The notes under the pieces are model-generated. The model worked only from the letters and a program-made list of their open reading frames with translations, did not search any database and was not told the DNA's origin. Position numbers and translations under genes: made by a program. Below, piece by piece: positions 53,598-62,432 of a stretch of DNA of 64,000 nt. Each line of letters starts with the position of its first letter. The stretch's first letter is position 1. The DNA comes from Gammaproteobacteria bacterium (GTDB taxonomy: Bacteria > Pseudomonadota > Gammaproteobacteria > Arenicellales > JAJDZL01). The stretch covers positions 1-64,000 of the forward strand of contig JAJEHQ010000036.1 of the NCBI GenBank assembly GCA_022823625.1, given 5' to 3'.

Positions 53598-54544
53598 CCG
53601 AAACGATCGATCTGTTGGGAATTGGTAACGCAATTAATGACAACCTTTGTCGATCGAGTGATGACGAGCTTAAGAAAAACGGACTAATTAAAGGTTCAAT
53701 GGCACTGATAGATGGACAAAAGGCCGCTGAATTACAGTCCACCGTTAGTCCTGTGTCGAGGCAATCGGGAGGTTCGGTTTCAAACTCTGTTGTTCATTTT
53801 GCTCAACTGGGTGGTCGAAGTCAATTTATTGGGAAGGTTGCCAATGATGATGCAGGGACGCACTTTATCGATGAGTTGATCCAGGAAGGTGTCGAATACA
53901 GTACGTCATTTCTAAAATCAGGGATTTCGACCGGACGATGCTATGTATTTGTTACGTCTGATGGTCAAAGGACGATGTGTACCTATCTTGGAGCCAGTAG
54001 TGAATTGAGTATCGCAGATGTTGATGCCGATGCTTTAGACCGAACTAAAGTCCTATTCATTGAAGGTTATCTTTGGGCTTCCCCATGTGCCAAAGAAATG
54101 ATTCTGGAATCGGTTTTGGTTGCCAAGAAAAGCGAAACAATCATTGCATTCTCTTTGTCGGACCCAATTCTTGTGGATGGTTTTCGATCTGAATTCCAGC
54201 AATTTGTTGAAAATGATGTTGACTTTCTGATTGGAAATGACCAGGAAGTCCATCAACTATATGAAACCAATACATTGCAAGATTCTATCGAAGAGCTCAA
54301 AAACCGCGTGGCTCACTTCGTCATTACTCGCGGTGAGAAAGGTTCAGTAGCAGTTGTTCAGCATGAGGTATTCAAGCGTTCTGCGACTCCGGTTGCGCAA
54401 GTCGTCGATACCACTGGTGCGGGAGATGCATTTGCTGGGGGTTATCTATACGGCTTGACACAAAATAATTCCATTGAGCAGTGTTTGGATGTTGCCTCTA
54501 ACCGAGCGGGACAGGTAATCAGTCATTTCGGTGGACGAAACTAA
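53594..54544 (+). CDS. PfkB-family carbohydrate/nucleoside kinase
   Basis: A 316-residue kinase of the ribokinase/adenosine-kinase fold. SGGSVSNSVVHFAQLGGRSQ (substrate loop) and DTTGAGDAFAGGYLYGL (PfkB signature 2, catalytic Asp) are present. It phosphorylates a sugar or nucleoside. ATG 53594 overlaps the hydrolase stop as ATGA, showing translational coupling. Closest in look to adenosine-kinase-like members, but the substrate is not assignable from sequence alone. Confidence 0.9.
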   Translation: MTETIDLLGIGNAINDNLCRSSDDELKKNGLIKGSMALIDGQKAAELQSTVSPVSRQSGGSVSNSVVHFAQLGGRSQFIGKVANDDAGTHFIDELIQEGVEYSTSFLKSGISTGRCYVFVTSDGQRTMCTYLGASSELSIADVDADALDRTKVLFIEGYLWASPCAKEMILESVLVAKKSETIIAFSLSDPILVDGFRSEFQQFVENDVDFLIGNDQEVHQLYETNTLQDSIEELKNRVAHFVITRGEKGSVAVVQHEVFKRSATPVAQVVDTTGAGDAFAGGYLYGLTQNNSIEQCLDVASNRAGQVISHFGGRN

Positions 54545-55073
54545 TTACTTTGATAACCCATTTTCTGGTCAACCAATCAATTGGCAGTCTGTTTTAAACT
54601 TCGAAACTAAGCACATTCACAATGATAGATTAAGCAATATCTAGCGGATACAACACGCCTAGGAAAGGCATCAGCAGGATCTTGATCTACTGATGCTGTT
54701 TTTTTTGGTGGGCGTGGTTGGCAATCATTCAATTTCCAATTCTTCTGTTCTCCTGGCTTCACTCCATGAGAAATCCTATGAAAGTCTTGACGAGTTTGTG
54801 TAGTATCAATACACGAAGTTTTGCCTGCATATGCGAAGACGACCTTAAACCACCATTGCCGGTGGAATGGTTGTGTATACGGTTGTATCGATGAATGCGT
54901 CGGATAATTTGTCAGGCTGACGGCAAATCATCAAATTCTATTCAACTGGGAAAAAATTAATCATAATTGAATGGAAATCTGAATCAATAGCTTATTGTCT
55001 TATAACGATTTTCGGCAGCGGAAGCGAAAACGAAAAAAACGCTCACATCCTATGAAAATGGAAAAAAATTGAA
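54545..55073. other. Intergenic region after the PfkB gene
   Basis: The terminator at 54668-54706 is the only firm element. Small inverted repeats occur near 54800-54870 (for example GTGTA-GTATCAA-TACAC). No coding similarity or RNA gene is recognised. Confidence 0.4.
54668..54706 (+). terminator. Rho-independent terminator of the TTT-hydrolase-kinase operon
   Basis: Outer stem GCATCAG / CTGATGC with an inner GATC-TT-GATC pairing, followed by TGTTTTTTTT. It is 123 bases beyond the kinase stop. Confidence 0.85.
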
Positions 55074-55721
55074 TTAAGATTGAATTCTGGTAGGCAATTG
55101 GCTTAACCAATCTTGATATTCTACTTCCTGTGTCTTGGCCAACAACTTACGCAAGGCTTGGAGTGGGGCTTCGTGATAATCAATTCTTAACGACAATGGA
55201 GGGAGAGCCTGATTCACCACCAAAAGAGCGGCCGACATTATGCCCCGACGATCTCCGCCGACTTCAAATCCCGCCTCCAGCGTGTCGATGAGTCGATTCG
55301 CAATTTCTCCAGTTGATTCGATAAAACTGTTTCTCATCGTCGAAAGCACGCGGTCATTCATGAGAATATTACCCGCCAAAACCAAATTTGTCTCAACGAT
55401 GTGATCAACGATCGGCAAATTTTCGGAACCACTGAAAATGCCTCCCACTCCCTTGGCGTCTAGAGCGGCTAGTTGTCGGTAGTTACTGCCTTCATCGGCT
55501 GAGACGATTTTCTGAACCGCGTCGTCAGCATTGACGCCTTTAGCCATCTGACCAATTACGTCTTCTCCCCACAAAGTGCTTGGCTTGGCTCCCTGAGATG
55601 CTGATATCCCCGCACTTGAATCAGCTCGCAACACCCAGCCACCCACACATAAGTTGCCTGTCGCAGATGCTCCTGCCAAGGTTTGCGTCGATGGTTCAAA
55701 AGTGAGCATAGAAAATGTCAT
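55074..55721 (-). CDS. DUF1028 family protein, second copy
   Basis: A 215-residue DUF1028 protein beginning MTFSMLTFEPSTQTLAGASA. It shares the N-terminal MTFS, the SNYRQLAALDAKG segment and the overall length with the copy at 42985-43662, but is clearly diverged. It is transcribed divergently from the peptide-type ABC operon, with a 32-bp palindrome in between, so the two are probably co-regulated. Function unknown. Confidence 0.88.
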   Translation of the reverse strand: MTFSMLTFEPSTQTLAGASATGNLCVGGWVLRADSSAGISASQGAKPSTLWGEDVIGQMAKGVNADDAVQKIVSADEGSNYRQLAALDAKGVGGIFSGSENLPIVDHIVETNLVLAGNILMNDRVLSTMRNSFIESTGEIANRLIDTLEAGFEVGGDRRGIMSAALLVVNQALPPLSLRIDYHEAPLQALRKLLAKTQEVEYQDWLSQLPTRIQS

Positions 55722-55774
55722 TGTCCAATTCTTGGTCGCTGTGAGTGCAAAGTAACTAAAGTTTGAATTTTATA

Positions 55775-55806
55775 ATTTATTATGATAAATATTTATCATA
55801 ATAAAT
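55775..55806. promoter_or_regulatory. 32-bp perfect palindrome, likely operator of the ABC operon and DUF1028 gene
   Basis: The half-site ATTTATTATGATAAAT is followed directly by its exact reverse complement. It sits in the 126-base divergent region, 41 bases before the substrate-binding-protein start and 53 bases before the DUF1028 start. A TATAAT overlaps its left edge (55771-55776). The operon's own GntR-type regulator is the natural candidate to bind it. Confidence 0.7.
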
Positions 55807-55847
55807 ACGTCTAATCGATTATTACCATATCAACGAAGAAAATTGTA

Positions 55848-57425
55848 ATGTTCAATATCACACAGGTTTTTCGCACCTTAACAGCGAAAATTGTCTTGGT
55901 GCTGTCACTGGGATTGGTTAGCATGGGGATATTCGCGCAAACTGCCGACAACGTGCTGGTTGTCGGACAGATTGCAGAACCCAAATCATTGGACCCGGCA
56001 ACAGTAACCGCAGTCAATGATTTTCGAATTCTGATGAATCTCTATGACGGTTTGGTTCGCTATAAAGATGGCACTTTGGAAGTTGAACCGGCATTGGCCA
56101 ATAGTTGGACGATTAGTGATGACGGCATGACTTACACGTTTGAACTGCGTTCAGATGTTGCGTTTCATGATGGCACAGCGGTTGACGCTGAAGCCGTGAA
56201 GTTCAACTTTGACCGAATGCTGGACGAGAATCATCCTTATCACGATACCGGGCCCTTTCCACTATCGTTTTTCTTTTCGGCCATAGAAAACGTTGAAGCC
56301 GTAGACGCGGATACCGTCAGCTTCACGCTTAACGCACCCTATGCCCCATTTCTGTCGAACTTAGCCTATCCGACGGGTCTAATTGCTTCGCCTGCTGCCA
56401 TTCAGAAAAGCGGCGCCGAATTCGGACGCAATCCTGTCGGTACAGGTGCATTCAAGTTTGAATCTTGGAAAGCCAACGAAAGCGTTATCCTGTTGCGTAA
56501 CGATAACTACTGGAACGGTACCGCGGGTACCGAGGCGGTGGTTTTTCGACCGATTACGGATGGGAATACGCGAGTTGCGGAAATGCTTTCGGGCGGAATT
56601 GACATGATGGTTGAAGTGCCGCCGGTTTCCCTGTCGCGGTTTTCAGGGAGCGATTTCTCTGTCGTCGAACAAGCAGGTCCTCATGTCTGGTTCTTGATTC
56701 TGAACGCGAAAGAAGGTCCATTCTCCAACAAATTGGTCAGGCAGGCTGCAAACTATGCAATCAACAAGAAAGCGATTGTTGAGGACGTTCTGGAAGGTAC
56801 TGCTGCTATTGCCGCGGGTCCGACACCACCAGCATTTGCTTGGGCCTATAACGAAGAATTGGAGCCCTATCCATATGATCCAGACAAGGCGAAAGCACTG
56901 TTGAATGAAGCGGGTGTTTCTGATGCAAAACTGACTTTCTATGTCACTCAAGGCGGTTCAGGAATGCTGGATCCAGTTGCCATGGGTACTGCAATCCAAG
57001 CAGATCTCGCCGCTGTCGGATTTGATGTCGAAATTCAGACATTTGAATGGAATACCTTTCTGGGTGAAGTGAATCCCGGTTTGGAAGGCAAGGCAGATAT
57101 GGCTGAGATGGCATGGATGACCAATGACCCGGATACTCTTCCGTATCTTGCGCTGCGAACCGAAGCGTGGCCTGAGAAGGGTGGATTCAATTCAGGTTAT
57201 TACTCGAACCCCAAGGTGGATGAACTGCTTGAAGCCGCCCGTTCTTCAGTTGACCAGTCGGAACGTGCACGGCTCTATAGGGAAATGCAGGAAATAGTCC
57301 AGGATGACGCGCCGTGGGTATTCGTGGCGAATTGGAAACAGAATGCAGTGACTAGCAACAGAGTCAAGAATTTCTCGCTGCAGCCGTCTTTTCTGCTGCT
57401 GTTGAAAGACGTTTCCAAACAATAG
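55848..57425 (+). CDS. ABC transporter substrate-binding protein, peptide/nickel family (SBP_bac_5)
   Basis: A 525-residue exported binding protein. The signal peptide (IVLVLSLGLVSMGIFAQ) is followed by the family pattern VGQIAEPKSLDPATV, LYDGLVRYKDG, WTISDDGMTYTFELRSDVAFHDG, RNPVGTGAFKFESW and the C-terminal YREMQEIVQDDAPWVFV. It captures peptides or another large amine-like solute. No lipoprotein Cys follows the signal. A perfect hairpin after the stop separates it from the permease genes. Confidence 0.93.
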   Translation: MFNITQVFRTLTAKIVLVLSLGLVSMGIFAQTADNVLVVGQIAEPKSLDPATVTAVNDFRILMNLYDGLVRYKDGTLEVEPALANSWTISDDGMTYTFELRSDVAFHDGTAVDAEAVKFNFDRMLDENHPYHDTGPFPLSFFFSAIENVEAVDADTVSFTLNAPYAPFLSNLAYPTGLIASPAAIQKSGAEFGRNPVGTGAFKFESWKANESVILLRNDNYWNGTAGTEAVVFRPITDGNTRVAEMLSGGIDMMVEVPPVSLSRFSGSDFSVVEQAGPHVWFLILNAKEGPFSNKLVRQAANYAINKKAIVEDVLEGTAAIAAGPTPPAFAWAYNEELEPYPYDPDKAKALLNEAGVSDAKLTFYVTQGGSGMLDPVAMGTAIQADLAAVGFDVEIQTFEWNTFLGEVNPGLEGKADMAEMAWMTNDPDTLPYLALRTEAWPEKGGFNSGYYSNPKVDELLEAARSSVDQSERARLYREMQEIVQDDAPWVFVANWKQNAVTSNRVKNFSLQPSFLLLLKDVSKQ

Positions 57426-57452
57426 AGAAAGAAGTCTCCAGACAAAACCATT

Positions 57453-57500
57453 AAACTACAGGACGATGTTTCATTCGTCCTGTAGTTCTATTCAGTTTTT
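57453..57500 (+). terminator. Hairpin between binding protein and permease genes
   Basis: A perfect 13-bp stem, AACTACAGGACGA / TCGTCCTGTAGTT (57453-57465 and 57474-57486), with an 8-base loop, then CTATTCAGTTTTTG. It probably dampens read-through, so the binding protein is made in excess over the membrane parts. Confidence 0.75.
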
Positions 57501-57512
57501 GGGCGTTCATCT

Positions 57513-58463
57513 ATGTTGCGCTATATAGTAAGACGTCTCATTTCGATGATTCCAGTTCTGATTGGAATCACCGCCATCGTTTTTCTCATCATGTCGCTGA
57601 TCCCAGGGGACCCGGCCACGGCGATACTGGGATCTTATGCGACACCTGAGAATGTTGCCAACCTTAATGCCAAACTCGGCCTGGATAAACCGCTAGTACA
57701 GCGGTATTTCATCTGGCTTGGCAATCTGGCACAAGGCGATTTTGGTCGTTCTTTTTCCTTGAACAGACCGGTTTTGGATGAAATTCTCGAACGCTTCAAT
57801 GCGACTCTCATATTGTCCGGTACAGCGTATTTGCTGTGCTCTTTTTTGGGAGTCCTGGCAGGAATTTTCTCAGCCTCCAGACAGTACGAAATCAGCGATA
57901 AACTGATTACGTTTGTCGTGTTGATTGGCATCTCCGTGCCGTCCTTTTTTCTTGGCATGATGCTGATCGTTTTCTTCACCGTCCAGTTGCGGTGGCTGCC
58001 TGCTTCGGGTATGTTTTCAATATATGGAGGAGGGGATTTTGTCGACCTGATTCGTCATCTGATCATGCCGGCGTTAGCTCTTTCATTTGTGGCGACCGGA
58101 GTGATTGCCCGACTCTCTCGTTCCACCATGTTGGAAGTGCTGAGGCTTGAGTATATCAGGACGGCCCGAGCCAAAGGCGTCAAAGAGTTTCGAGTCGTTA
58201 CACGTCATGCCTTTAGGTCAGCTGTTGTCACAATTCTTCCGGTGCTGGGTCTGCAGGCTGGATTCGTGCTGTCCGGGTCGGTTTATATCGAAATCGTTTT
58301 TCAGTGGCCGGGCATAGGAAGAATGTTGGTTGACGCGATCCTGACCAGAGATATTTTACTGGTGCAGGGAGGAGTTGTTTTTGTGGCGTTCTGTTATGTA
58401 TTTTTCAATTTGGCGGTTGATGTCCTGCAGCTTTGGCTCGATCCGAGAATAACCAGAAAATGA
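57513..58463 (+). CDS. ABC transporter permease, DppB-like
   Basis: A 316-residue inner-membrane permease with six helices, the N-terminal MLRYIVRRLISMIPVLIGIT, and the cytoplasmic EAA loop (YIRTARAKGVKEFRVVTRHAFR). It forms the channel with the DppC-like half of the next protein. Its TGA stop overlaps the next ATG. Confidence 0.93.
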   Translation: MLRYIVRRLISMIPVLIGITAIVFLIMSLIPGDPATAILGSYATPENVANLNAKLGLDKPLVQRYFIWLGNLAQGDFGRSFSLNRPVLDEILERFNATLILSGTAYLLCSFLGVLAGIFSASRQYEISDKLITFVVLIGISVPSFFLGMMLIVFFTVQLRWLPASGMFSIYGGGDFVDLIRHLIMPALALSFVATGVIARLSRSTMLEVLRLEYIRTARAKGVKEFRVVTRHAFRSAVVTILPVLGLQAGFVLSGSVYIEIVFQWPGIGRMLVDAILTRDILLVQGGVVFVAFCYVFFNLAVDVLQLWLDPRITRK

Positions 58464-60340
58464 TTGGGTTTGTCAAAAAAGTTGTTAGAAACCGTCTCGC
58501 TGGTCTGGGCCTGGTAGTCCTGTTTGGCATTATTCTGTTGGCAATACTGACTCCACTGCTTCCGCTTGCTCCTCCGAATGCAATAGATACCCCGAATCGT
58601 TTTGTTTTGCCGTTTAGCGACAACGCTCTGTTAGGAACGGATCATCTGGGCCGGGACCTTCTTTCAAGACTTCTCTGGGGAACCCAGCTGAGTCTAGCAG
58701 TCGGGCTAGCGGCTGCGTTCATCGCTGGGTTTTTTGGCGCTTTGCTAGGTATTGTAGCTGGCTACATGGGAGGTCGGACTGATTCCTTGATCATGCGTTC
58801 GGTCGACATTCTGATGGCATTTCCATACATTCTCCTCGCACTTGCAATTGTCGCCGCTTTGGGTCCGGGACTGATGAACGCGCTCATAGCGGTCGCAGTT
58901 GTGAACATTCCTTTTTTTGCACGAAATGTCCGCGGTGTAGCGGTTACACTTGCCCAAGCCGATTTTATCCAGTCGGCCCGATTGTCAGGTCGAAGTGATA
59001 TCTCTATTCTGGTTTTCGAATTACTCCCAAACGTCGCTTCGGTGATCATCATCGCGTTCTCAACCACGGTCGGTTGGATGATTCTGGAAACCGCGGGACT
59101 TTCATTTCTGGGTTTGGGTTCTCAACCTCCTCAGGCAGATCTGGGGTCGATGCTGGGAGAAGGCAGAGCCGCGCTGATCACCAATCCGCATACTTCAATT
59201 ATTCCAGGAATCATGATATTCCTCATTGTGATGGGAATAAATCTATTGGGAGACGGCATTCGCGATGCGTTGGACCCGCGTTTGGCCAAAGGTCGGCTTG
59301 AGAAACCTTCCCCGCTTACCCGTGTAGGCGACGGCCTGATACAGAGTCCACCGATCGACAGTACTGCCAGTAAAGCTGTCATGGATGTCAATCACTTATC
59401 GACAAATTTCGAAGTTAGCGAGGTGGTCAACAAAGCAGTTCGCGATGTCAGTTTCTCGATCAGCTCCGGTGAGTGTCTTGGATTGGTAGGGGAGAGTGGG
59501 TCTGGGAAATCGGTAACTGCTCTTTCATTGACGCGACTGGTGGCATCTCCACCGGGCGTCGTGGTTTCCGGGTCGGTTCGAATTTCAGACCAGGAACTGA
59601 TCAGTTTGCCGTATGAGGGTATACGAGCCATACGCGGTCGGAGAGTTGCATACATATTTCAGGATCCATTGACCAGTCTGCATCCATTGCATCGAATCGG
59701 CCATCAATTGACAGAAGCCATGTCGACGCACAGTCGAGGCGCCGATTCGGTATTTGTCGAACGAGCAAAAAATTTGCTTTCTGAGGTCCGAATTCCAAAT
59801 CCTGAACGTGTTATGGATGCCTATCCCCATGAACTCTCCGGCGGGATGAGACAGCGCATCGGGATTGCAATGGCATTGGCTAATGATCCCGACCTAATCA
59901 TTGCAGACGAACCGACTACAGCGCTAGATGTGACTGTCCAGGCACAAATTCTAACCATCCTGAATGATCTGCGACAGCAGCGAGGTTTATCTATACTGTT
60001 TATTTCACATGATTTGAATGTGATGGCGCAAATTTGTGACAGAGTTGCGGTGATGTATGCCGGTGAGATTGTTGAAATGGGTAGGGCACCGGATATTCTC
60101 GAACACCCGAAGCATCCATATACCGCCGCGTTGCTGGCTTGCAGTCCTCAAATTGGACAAGGACGGCAAAGCCTGCAGCCAATTACGGGCATGCCGCCGA
60201 CCGGTCATGAACCGTTGAATGCGTGTGCGTTTGCTAATCGGTGCAGCCGTGTTCAACCAGTCTGTCAACAACAGCCCGTGGAAATTATCGATATGGATTC
60301 TCAATTGGTTCGTTGTTTGTTCCCCGTTGTGGAATCATGA
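58460..60340 (+). CDS. ABC transporter fusion: DppC-like permease + DppD-like ATPase
   Basis: About 626 residues. Residues 1-280 are a DppC-type permease (LGTDHLGRDLLSRLLWGTQL, EAA loop FIQSARLSGRSDISILVFELLP). Residues about 310-625 are an ATPase with Walker A GESGSGKSVTALSL, signature LSGGMRQRIGIAMAL and Walker B LIIADEPTTALDVT. The C-terminus has the oligopeptide-type cysteine motif (CAFANRCSRVQPVC). ATG 58460 overlaps the previous stop (ATGA). Such fusions occur in other proteobacteria but the split form is more common. Confidence 0.92.
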   Translation: MIGFVKKVVRNRLAGLGLVVLFGIILLAILTPLLPLAPPNAIDTPNRFVLPFSDNALLGTDHLGRDLLSRLLWGTQLSLAVGLAAAFIAGFFGALLGIVAGYMGGRTDSLIMRSVDILMAFPYILLALAIVAALGPGLMNALIAVAVVNIPFFARNVRGVAVTLAQADFIQSARLSGRSDISILVFELLPNVASVIIIAFSTTVGWMILETAGLSFLGLGSQPPQADLGSMLGEGRAALITNPHTSIIPGIMIFLIVMGINLLGDGIRDALDPRLAKGRLEKPSPLTRVGDGLIQSPPIDSTASKAVMDVNHLSTNFEVSEVVNKAVRDVSFSISSGECLGLVGESGSGKSVTALSLTRLVASPPGVVVSGSVRISDQELISLPYEGIRAIRGRRVAYIFQDPLTSLHPLHRIGHQLTEAMSTHSRGADSVFVERAKNLLSEVRIPNPERVMDAYPHELSGGMRQRIGIAMALANDPDLIIADEPTTALDVTVQAQILTILNDLRQQRGLSILFISHDLNVMAQICDRVAVMYAGEIVEMGRAPDILEHPKHPYTAALLACSPQIGQGRQSLQPITGMPPTGHEPLNACAFANRCSRVQPVCQQQPVEIIDMDSQLVRCLFPVVES

Positions 60341-61302
60341 CTGAACAGATTCTGAAAGTTCGAAATCTTTCCAAATCATTCCCTGTCAACCGCGGATGGT
60401 TCGGATTTAACAAACGGCAACTACGTGCCGTTCGTGCCGTTTCCTTGTCAGTTCACAAAGGTGATACACTTGGCGTTATCGGTGAATCAGGCTGTGGAAA
60501 AACAACACTTGCGCGAATGCTGGTTGGTCTGCAATCGCCTGATGCAGGTGAGATACTCATTGACAGGCAGCATCTTCATATGCTAGACTCGGTTCAAAGA
60601 GGGCGTGCGGTTCAATATGTATTCCAAGACCCGATCAGTTCACTGAACCCTAGAATGACTATTGGCAAGTCGCTGGAAACGCCTTTACGCTGTCTTCATA
60701 GCCTCACATCCGCTCAAAGAAAGGCAGCAATAATTGACATCATTGATGCTGTCAAGTTGCCAGTCGATTCTCTCGCACGCTATCCGCATGAGTTTTCTGG
60801 CGGACAGGCACAACGCATTGCCATTGCGCGAGCCCTGCTGGCACAGTCGCCTCTTATCGTTCTTGACGAACCGGTGTCGGCGCTTGATGTATCTGTACAA
60901 GCACAAATTATTGAGTTACTGACAGAAATCAAGCAAAAATTCGACCTAACCTATATTTTCATCAGTCATGATCTTTCCGTAATTGAAGCAGTCTGTGACC
61001 AAATCGCTGTGATGTATTTTGGTGAAATCGTTGAGTACGGTGATTGCAGTCAGATATTGATGGACCCCAAACATCCCTATACAAGGTTACTGGCATCCAG
61101 CGCTCCGCAAATTGGCAAATTGCTTACGGCTGAATCAGGTATCGGGCAATTGCCAGACCCATTGGATCCACCTGGTGGATGTAGTTTTGCGGCCAGATGT
61201 CGCTATGCAACCAACGAATGCATTCAACTACCGACTCCGAGAAAAAAAACTGGAAACTCGAACTATGCCATCTGCCACCACCCCATATTAAACCATGAGT
61301 AA
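60337..61302 (+). CDS. ABC transporter ATP-binding protein, DppF-like
   Basis: A 321-residue ATPase with Walker A GESGCGKTTLARML, signature FSGGQAQRIAIARAL, Walker B LIVLDEPVSALDVS and the C-terminal cysteine motif (CSFAARCRYATNEC). It pairs with the ATPase half of the preceding fusion. ATG 60337 overlaps the previous stop (ATGA), and its own stop overlaps the regulator start. Confidence 0.93.
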   Translation: MTEQILKVRNLSKSFPVNRGWFGFNKRQLRAVRAVSLSVHKGDTLGVIGESGCGKTTLARMLVGLQSPDAGEILIDRQHLHMLDSVQRGRAVQYVFQDPISSLNPRMTIGKSLETPLRCLHSLTSAQRKAAIIDIIDAVKLPVDSLARYPHEFSGGQAQRIAIARALLAQSPLIVLDEPVSALDVSVQAQIIELLTEIKQKFDLTYIFISHDLSVIEAVCDQIAVMYFGEIVEYGDCSQILMDPKHPYTRLLASSAPQIGKLLTAESGIGQLPDPLDPPGGCSFAARCRYATNECIQLPTPRKKTGNSNYAICHHPILNHE

Positions 61303-62041
61303 ACTAAAACAGCATCAAAGCGTACCAATTCATGTTGCCGAAGTTATCAAGGGTTATGTTGTTGACAATTGCATGAACCCTGGGGACAGACTGCCAGCGG
61401 AGGCCGAACTGATGAAACAGTTCAATAGATCGAGGGGTACGATCCGCGAGGCAATGCGAATTCTTGAGGCACAAGGTCTTGTCAAGACTCGGACTGGACC
61501 AGGTGGTGGCTGTTTTGTTCATGAAGTTTCCGAGGAGCGCACCTCAGCGCTTCTATCAAATTATTTTTACTTTAGAAATTTAACGATTTCAGACATTTAT
61601 CAGTTACGTAAACAGCTTGAACCTGAACTCGTCGCTAATTTAGCTGGAACATTGAATCAACAGCAGATTCAAGAACTCGAAGAAATCACCAGAGAGTATG
61701 AAACGCCCCCGAAAACTGCGGAAGAAGACAGGAATCATCATCGGTCGTCACTCAAATTTCATGCCCAGCTGGCTGAATATTCCTCCAACAAACTGTTGGG
61801 ATTTTTCGTGCGATTCATGGCGAATCTGCTCGCCGAGCTGACGATTACGAGGCGATTGTATGAACCATCGAACTTCGAGTTATGGCGGGAAGGGCGTGAA
61901 CACCAGTTGAATCTCATCCATGCGTTGAAAGTTGGTGACCGACAGCAGTGCAGACAGATAATGCTGGACCATATGATTCTTGCTGAAAAACTGATGCAGT
62001 CGCAGGAAGAACAGCCCATTCAGAAATTCAGCCAGTTCTAG
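61295..62041 (+). CDS. GntR-family (FadR/FCD) transcriptional regulator
   Basis: A 248-residue regulator. The N-terminal winged helix has GDRLPAEAELMKQFNRSRGTIREAMRIL and LVKTRTGPGGGCFV. An FCD-type helical ligand domain spans about 85-225 (LRKQLEPELVANLAG, HRSSLKFHAQLAEYSSNKLL, HQLNLIHALKVGDRQQCRQIMLDHM). It overlaps the ATPase gene by 8 bases, so it belongs to the ABC operon and probably responds to the imported compound. The palindrome at 55775 is its likely target. Confidence 0.92.
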   Translation: MSKLKQHQSVPIHVAEVIKGYVVDNCMNPGDRLPAEAELMKQFNRSRGTIREAMRILEAQGLVKTRTGPGGGCFVHEVSEERTSALLSNYFYFRNLTISDIYQLRKQLEPELVANLAGTLNQQQIQELEEITREYETPPKTAEEDRNHHRSSLKFHAQLAEYSSNKLLGFFVRFMANLLAELTITRRLYEPSNFELWREGREHQLNLIHALKVGDRQQCRQIMLDHMILAEKLMQSQEEQPIQKFSQF

Positions 62042-62165
62042 CCAGACTTTACTGAGTTCGGACTAAGTGGTCGTCCTTGAATAAATTGATTTTCGAGGTG
62101 GCGGAAGTCCAACTCTCGGAAGCTGAGACGGCCTTATGTCGCGCTCAACGCCGCGAAGTTGCAAT

Positions 62166-62414
62166 CTACCCGCCAGATCCCGTTTCGGGCGAACAGTCCG
62201 GCGCAAAACCAAGCGACAAAAATCGGGTGCGGCGGTCCCTCAAGCGTTTCAGGATCAGCCGTAGATTGTGTCCGACACAGCTCAGCAGCACATTCATGCT
62301 GTCGCCTTCGGCGCCCTTCAGATGACTGAGTCCCAACCTACCGTCAAGCTTCAGATGGCCATGATGTAGACAACGGTTTATTTTTCCCCATAACCAGCGG
62401 TTGAAAATACCCAA
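62166..62414 (-). pseudogene. IS5-family transposase, C-terminal remnant
   Basis: The minus strand encodes HGHLKLDGRLGLSHLKGAEG then DSMNVLLSCVGHNLRLILKRLR, matching the conserved GHLK-DGR-LKG-GD-AGHNLR-L C-terminal block of IS5-group transposases. The catalytic core is missing. No terminal repeats are visible. A decayed insertion remnant. Confidence 0.7.
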
Positions 62415-62432
62415 TTCGGGGTGTTGCGAGTG

